From: Hadarchaeum sp964343275
Lineage (GTDB): Archaea; Hadarchaeota; Hadarchaeia; Hadarchaeales; Hadarchaeaceae
NCBI GenBank assembly: GCA_964343275.1
Contig: CAYFIY010000039.1
Location: forward strand, 1-9,119
Direction of reading: 5' to 3'
Length of the DNA stretch: 9,119 bases
The position numbers and the translations under genes were made by a program. The notes under the pieces are model-generated. The model was not told the DNA's origin. It saw only the letters and a program-made list of their open reading frames with translations, and searched no databases. Positions 6,286-9,119 of this stretch are shown here, piece by piece. The first letter of the stretch is position 1. Each line of letters opens with the position of its first letter.

Positions 6286-6299
6286 TCACGATTCATTTA

Positions 6300-6317
6300 A
6301 TTGGAAAAATATCCAAT
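6300..6317. repeat. Small inverted repeat between the tRNA and SPFH genes
   Basis: ATTGGA and TCCAAT (6300-6305 and 6312-6317) form a 6-bp perfect inverted repeat around an AAAATA spacer. It lies 15 nt past the tRNA and about 85 nt before the SPFH start. It could be a protein-binding site, a weak 3' hairpin of the tRNA precursor, or chance in AT-rich DNA. Confidence 0.25.
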
Positions 6318-6363
6318 GATATACACTAGAATTCAGAAAATTTAGGGATCTCAATGTGCAAAG

Positions 6364-6373
6364 TAGTTAAAAG
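6364..6373 (+). promoter_or_regulatory. Candidate TATA box for the SPFH gene
   Basis: TAGTTAAAAG lies about 25 nt before 6393, where GGGGAT precedes the ATG at 6402. This would give a very short leader. It is one of several AT-rich options in the 116-nt gap after the tRNA, so confidence is low. Confidence 0.3.
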
Positions 6374-6401
6374 ACAGGTGAGATAATAAATAGGGGATAA
6401 T

Positions 6402-7184
6402 ATGGCCAACGAATTGGAGACATTGATCATTTTAATAGCCATATCCGTTCTCATACTACTGCCAATGTCGATAAAGGTCCTTCGAGAGTACGAACGAGCG
6501 GTGAAATTCAGAATAGGCAGATACGCAGGTGTGAAGGGACCAGGGCTGTTTGTAATCATTCCAGGTTTGGAGAAGCTTGCAAAGGTGGACTTGCGTACAT
6601 TAACCTTAGATGTTCCAAAACAGCGAATCATCACCAAAGATAATGTAAGCGTCAATGTGGATGCAGTGGTCTATATACGGGTGGTGAACCCGAACGATGC
6701 TATAATGAAAGTTGAACGTTATATCATGGCCACTAGTCTGCTCGCTCAAACAACGCTGAGGGATATACTGGGCCAGTCAGAACTAGACGATATCCTTTCC
6801 AAACGCGAAGAACTGAATACTAGGCTACAGAAAATCCTTGACGAGGCCACAGATGTTTGGGGTATAAAAGTCAGCGCAGTAACCATCAGGGACGTAAGCC
6901 TGCCCGAAGAGATGTTGCGCGCAATCGCCAAGCAAGCCGAGGCAGAAAGGGAGCGAAGATCAAGAATCATAATGGCCCAAGGGGAGTCCGAGGCGGCGAA
7001 AAAAATGGCAGAGGCGGCACGGCAATATCAAGACAATCCAGTCACGATCAGGCTTCGAGAGCTCCAAACGTTGACCGAGATAGCCCGAGAAAAGAATTTG
7101 GTCGTAGTAAGCCCAACCCAGTTGGGAAGTAACCTCGGGGAAACATTAGGTCTGATCGCTGGGCTTCAGAAGCCAAAGGAATAA
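6402..7184 (+). CDS. Stomatin-like SPFH/band 7 membrane protein
   Basis: The 260-aa protein has an N-terminal membrane segment (about 6-25, ETLIILIAISVLILLPMS). The SPFH/band 7 domain follows (about 27-180), with REYERAVKFRIGRY, KGPGLFVIIPGLEK, VDLRTLTLDVPKQ and ITKDNVSVNVDAVVY, which are hallmark stomatin motifs. Next come WGIKVSAVTIRDVSLPEEM, a charged Ala/Glu-rich coiled coil (about 180-225), and a mildly hydrophobic C-terminus (NLVVVSPTQLG to LGLIAGL). Stomatins oligomerise on membranes and organise proteins there. In Pyrococcus the relative PH1511 is cut in its hydrophobic C-terminal region by the NfeD-type protease PH1510, and this protein has a comparable region. The ATG has GGGGAT 3 nt upstream. 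Its TAA directly abuts the stop of the convergent NfeD-type gene. Confidence 0.92.
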   Translation: MANELETLIILIAISVLILLPMSIKVLREYERAVKFRIGRYAGVKGPGLFVIIPGLEKLAKVDLRTLTLDVPKQRIITKDNVSVNVDAVVYIRVVNPNDAIMKVERYIMATSLLAQTTLRDILGQSELDDILSKREELNTRLQKILDEATDVWGIKVSAVTIRDVSLPEEMLRAIAKQAEAERERRSRIIMAQGESEAAKKMAEAARQYQDNPVTIRLRELQTLTEIAREKNLVVVSPTQLGSNLGETLGLIAGLQKPKE

Positions 7185-8429
7185 TCATTTTTTCTTCGAT
7201 TTTTTAGTTCTTCGCACAATCAGGGTTAGTCCACTCATTCCCCTAACGAAGACTCGCTCTCCCTTTTTTATGCGTTCCTTCGATGTAGCCGTCCAGAGTT
7301 CTCCATCTATTTTCACTAGACCCCGAGGAGCGATTTCGGTCGCTGCCATTCCTGTCTGGCAGATTAACGTCTCTTTACCGACTGCTGGAGGTTTTCGAGT
7401 CGTGCGTCTCACCAACAAAAAACCCACGGCAAATACCACGATTAAGCCCACCGCCACAACTTTAATTACATCGCTGGAAATATCGATCCACGGCTCCCTG
7501 TGGATGCCTACCATAATCAGCCCCAAGATTAGGGCGACAGTTCCGCCGACGCCAAATACTCCAAACCCAGACGTGAAGATCTCTGCTGCGATTAAGACGA
7601 TACCCAACAAGAAAAGTACTATGCCCACGTAGTTCACCTGAAACACTCCGAGTCCCCATAGAGCAAGCAACAGACATATTATTCCTGTCACACCGGGAAC
7701 ACCTATTCCTGGGGACATCACCTCAGCCAATAGGCCTAAGAAACCCAGCGTAAATAGGATGGTTACTACCTCTGGATTGCTCAATGACCGGAGTATATTC
7801 TCTAAAATATCCATCTCCATGATTCTGACGTCCGAACCAGTTTCGCCTAAATGGTCTAATATTTGGTCAATGCTCGTGGCGCGGAGATCGATTATTCTGT
7901 TGTCCAGTGCCTCTGAGGGATTCATGGTCAAATTTTGTGTAACGAATAGCTTGGCTTTTCCAGCAGGTCGCCCCCGATTTTCAGAAATCGATCCGAGCCA
8001 TTCAGCCATCGCTGCAGTAACTTTTGGATCCTGAGGCCTGGGCTCCGCGGCACCAATCGCGGTGGCTTCATCCATGATTGCCAAGTGAGACGCTATGAGG
8101 ATATATGTCCCGGCTGAAAATCCCCACGCCCCTGGAGGCGTAATCCAAACCACTATCAACGAAGTGGAACTCATCATTCGCCCAACGATTTCCTCGGTTG
8201 CCGAGACCAGCCCGCCAGGTGTATTCATTCTAATTATCAAAAACTTATTTTCCTGTTCAGCGCGATCTATCATCCTTATTATAAAGTCCGATACTCCTGT
8301 ATCTATCGTCCCCTCTACATCGATAACATAAATGTAATCCTGTTGGGATTGGCCCAACTGAGATGCCGCAAGGGAACTTAATAGAAACATAAAAAATAGC
8401 AAGGCAACTGTTCTTTTTTTAATTAACAT
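7185..8429 (-). CDS. Membrane-bound ClpP-class serine protease, long-form NfeD (PH1510-like)
   Basis: The 414-aa protein starts with a signal peptide (about 1-23). A ClpP/crotonase-like protease domain (about 32-190) follows, with NTPGGLVSATEEIV, PPGAWGFSAGTYI and TAIGAAEP. By alignment with Pyrococcus PH1510, S105 in GFSAG is the nucleophile (Ser97 there) and K136 in DPKVTAA the base (Lys138 there). The catalytic pair is therefore present, with a loop about ten residues shorter between them. Four to five membrane helices occupy about 221-341, and an NfeD OB-fold domain spans about 350-407 (GLVKIDGELWTATS, GERVFVRGMSGLTLIV). The end is a lysine-rich tail. The family cleaves stomatin-like proteins and is linked to membrane quality control. 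The ATG at 8429 follows GGTGA, which overlaps the upstream stop, and only 3 nt separate it from the NFACT gene. Confidence 0.95.
   Translation of the reverse strand: MLIKKRTVALLFFMFLLSSLAASQLGQSQQDYIYVIDVEGTIDTGVSDFIIRMIDRAEQENKFLIIRMNTPGGLVSATEEIVGRMMSSTSLIVVWITPPGAWGFSAGTYILIASHLAIMDEATAIGAAEPRPQDPKVTAAMAEWLGSISENRGRPAGKAKLFVTQNLTMNPSEALDNRIIDLRATSIDQILDHLGETGSDVRIMEMDILENILRSLSNPEVVTILFTLGFLGLLAEVMSPGIGVPGVTGIICLLLALWGLGVFQVNYVGIVLFLLGIVLIAAEIFTSGFGVFGVGGTVALILGLIMVGIHREPWIDISSDVIKVVAVGLIVVFAVGFLLVRRTTRKPPAVGKETLICQTGMAATEIAPRGLVKIDGELWTATSKERIKKGERVFVRGMSGLTLIVRRTKKSKKK
7188..7206 (+). terminator. Oligo-T stop signal for the SPFH transcript, inside the NfeD 3' end
   Basis: Two runs of six T (7188-7193 and 7201-7206 or close to it) begin 4 nt past the SPFH stop. 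They are the reverse complement of the lysine codons that form the KKSKKK tail of the convergent protease. An archaeal polymerase leaving SPFH would meet them at once. The call is an inference from the T-runs. Confidence 0.5.
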
Positions 8430-8432
8430 AAT

Positions 8433-9119
8433 TCACCCAGTTTCTCCTTTCCCGGGAGGAAGGACTCGCTCTATCTCGGTCACGGAGACTTCAATTCTCT
8501 CTTTACTGAACCTCGCCTGTATCTCACGTGCCAATGCAGATTTTTTAATTGGACCAGGATGTAGCTCGACAAAAACTTTCGAATGTTTTTTAATTGCGCT
8601 GAGGGGGCCACACATCGGTACTTGGTTTCCTCCGACCACCGTAACACCAACCGCAGCCCTGACTGGCACCTTCAGTAGATTTCGCTTTCCTCGGATTATG
8701 TAACTACCCTTCGGAAGATAAGTACCCGATGGGGCACGCTTTGATATCTGCGCAGGCATCTCCCAATAAACATCAAGGCTACCCAAACACTCTCTCCAAG
8801 CTCTGGAATACATGGCTGCGAACTCGGCCGCTTCATTTAAAGTATCTTGGGACACATCCCGACCTGCAGTCTTGACGACCACGTGTGGGGCTCCCATAAT
8901 ATCCGCATGGAGATGCCGATCATCTAGCTCCATGCGTTTCTCGACTACCTCAGTATTCGAGTTGGCGTCTTTTCCTCCAATGACCAGCATAGCATCGGAA
9001 GACAAAAACCACCTATAGCGTTCGAACCATTTTGGCTTCCTTCTCTTGGGTGGAGGCGGTATTACCAACTGCGGGGCTTCGGCTTTTAACAATTCTAGCT
9101 CCTGCCCGGTTTGCTTCAA
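8433..9119 (-). CDS. NFACT family protein (Rqc2/NEMF/RqcH homologue), C-terminal part
   Basis: The gene enters from the right edge; only its last 228 codons are visible and the TTG at the edge is an internal codon, not a start. A proline- and lysine-rich linker (PPPPKRRKPKW) leads into the NFACT-R domain (about 31-145). This shows the typical ERYRWFLSSD, LVIGGKDANSN, DDRHLHADIMGAPHVVVK and APSGTYLPKGSYIIRGKRN motifs. A C-terminal segment (VFVELHPGPIKKSALAREI) ends the protein. Full-length archaeal members are about 600-700 aa, so roughly the N-terminal two thirds (NFACT-N, HhH and coiled coils) lie outside. The family binds stalled large ribosomal subunits carrying peptidyl-tRNA and, in several lineages, adds residues to the nascent chain as a degradation tag. 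It is followed 3 nt later by the NfeD-type protease gene, which suggests one transcript. Confidence 0.93.
   Translation of the reverse strand: MKQTGQELELLKAEAPQLVIPPPPKRRKPKWFERYRWFLSSDAMLVIGGKDANSNTEVVEKRMELDDRHLHADIMGAPHVVVKTAGRDVSQDTLNEAAEFAAMYSRAWRECLGSLDVYWEMPAQISKRAPSGTYLPKGSYIIRGKRNLLKVPVRAAVGVTVVGGNQVPMCGPLSAIKKHSKVFVELHPGPIKKSALAREIQARFSKERIEVSVTEIERVLPPGKGETG

Noticed and set aside
6030..6296. Minus-strand frame of 88 codons with GNRTRDLHLFG-type sequence across the tRNA
   Set aside because: It is the antisense translation of the tRNA-Thr gene, a well-known source of spurious proteins, and it overlaps the proC promoter and start.
6354..6386. Ten-codon frame (MCKVVKRQVR) before the SPFH gene
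   Set aside because: Too short to support; it overlaps the candidate SPFH promoter and shows no regulatory-peptide pattern.
7185..8429. Possible loss of the protease catalytic lysine, because the residue before SISENRGRP is Gly
   Set aside because: On closer alignment the catalytic lysine corresponds to K136 in DPKVTAA, which is present; the other position is not the catalytic one.

Overview
The window looks like chromosomal DNA from an archaeon. The signs are AT-rich TATA-like boxes about 25-30 nt upstream of genes, a tRNA with a small intron at the classic 37/38 position, TTG/GTG (and probably CTG) starts, oligo-T stops, and archaeal families (NFACT/Rqc2-like protein, stomatin plus NfeD protease, AF0103-like protein, LarB). 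The lineage cannot be fixed from this sequence alone. I see no insertion sequence, CRISPR array, prophage or replication origin; this is compact core-type genome.

Layout. Positions 1-2148 (minus strand) form a transport operon read right to left: a secreted, membrane-anchored NEW3-type protein, an ABC ATPase, and the first 10 codons of the next gene, probably the permease. Positions 2149-2540 are a divergent promoter region holding TATA-like boxes on both strands and a small one-helix membrane ORF whose frame is interrupted near its apparent start. Positions 2541-3751 (plus) hold a hemerythrin-type protein translationally coupled to a TsaC/Sua5 threonylcarbamoyl-AMP synthase. This pair meets, tail to tail with 2 nt between, a minus-strand pair: an AF0103-type protein with a pyruvate-kinase C-terminal-like fold followed by LarB (nickel-pincer cofactor synthesis). 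Upstream of that, also minus, is proC (pyrroline-5-carboxylate reductase) with its own promoter.

Positions 6200-6285 (plus) encode tRNA-Thr(GGU), interrupted by a 13-nt intron. It is followed by a plus-strand stomatin-like SPFH protein. The SPFH stop codon directly abuts the stop codon of a minus-strand gene for a membrane-bound NfeD/ClpP-class serine protease. In Pyrococcus these two proteins are encoded side by side as enzyme and substrate, whereas here their genes converge with no spacer. The protease gene lies 3 nt downstream of a partial NFACT (Rqc2/NEMF-like) gene that runs off the right edge, so a ribosome-rescue factor and a membrane protease seem to share a transcript.

The themes are RNA and translation quality (tRNA-Thr, t6A synthesis, NFACT), membrane quality control (SPFH, NfeD) and small-molecule metabolism (proline, LarB). 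No previously undescribed multi-gene system is clearly visible. The best leads are the inverted stomatin/NfeD arrangement, the LarB/AF0103-like pair, the interrupted small membrane ORF with an RF2-like frameshift context, and the CTG start of the ABC ATPase.
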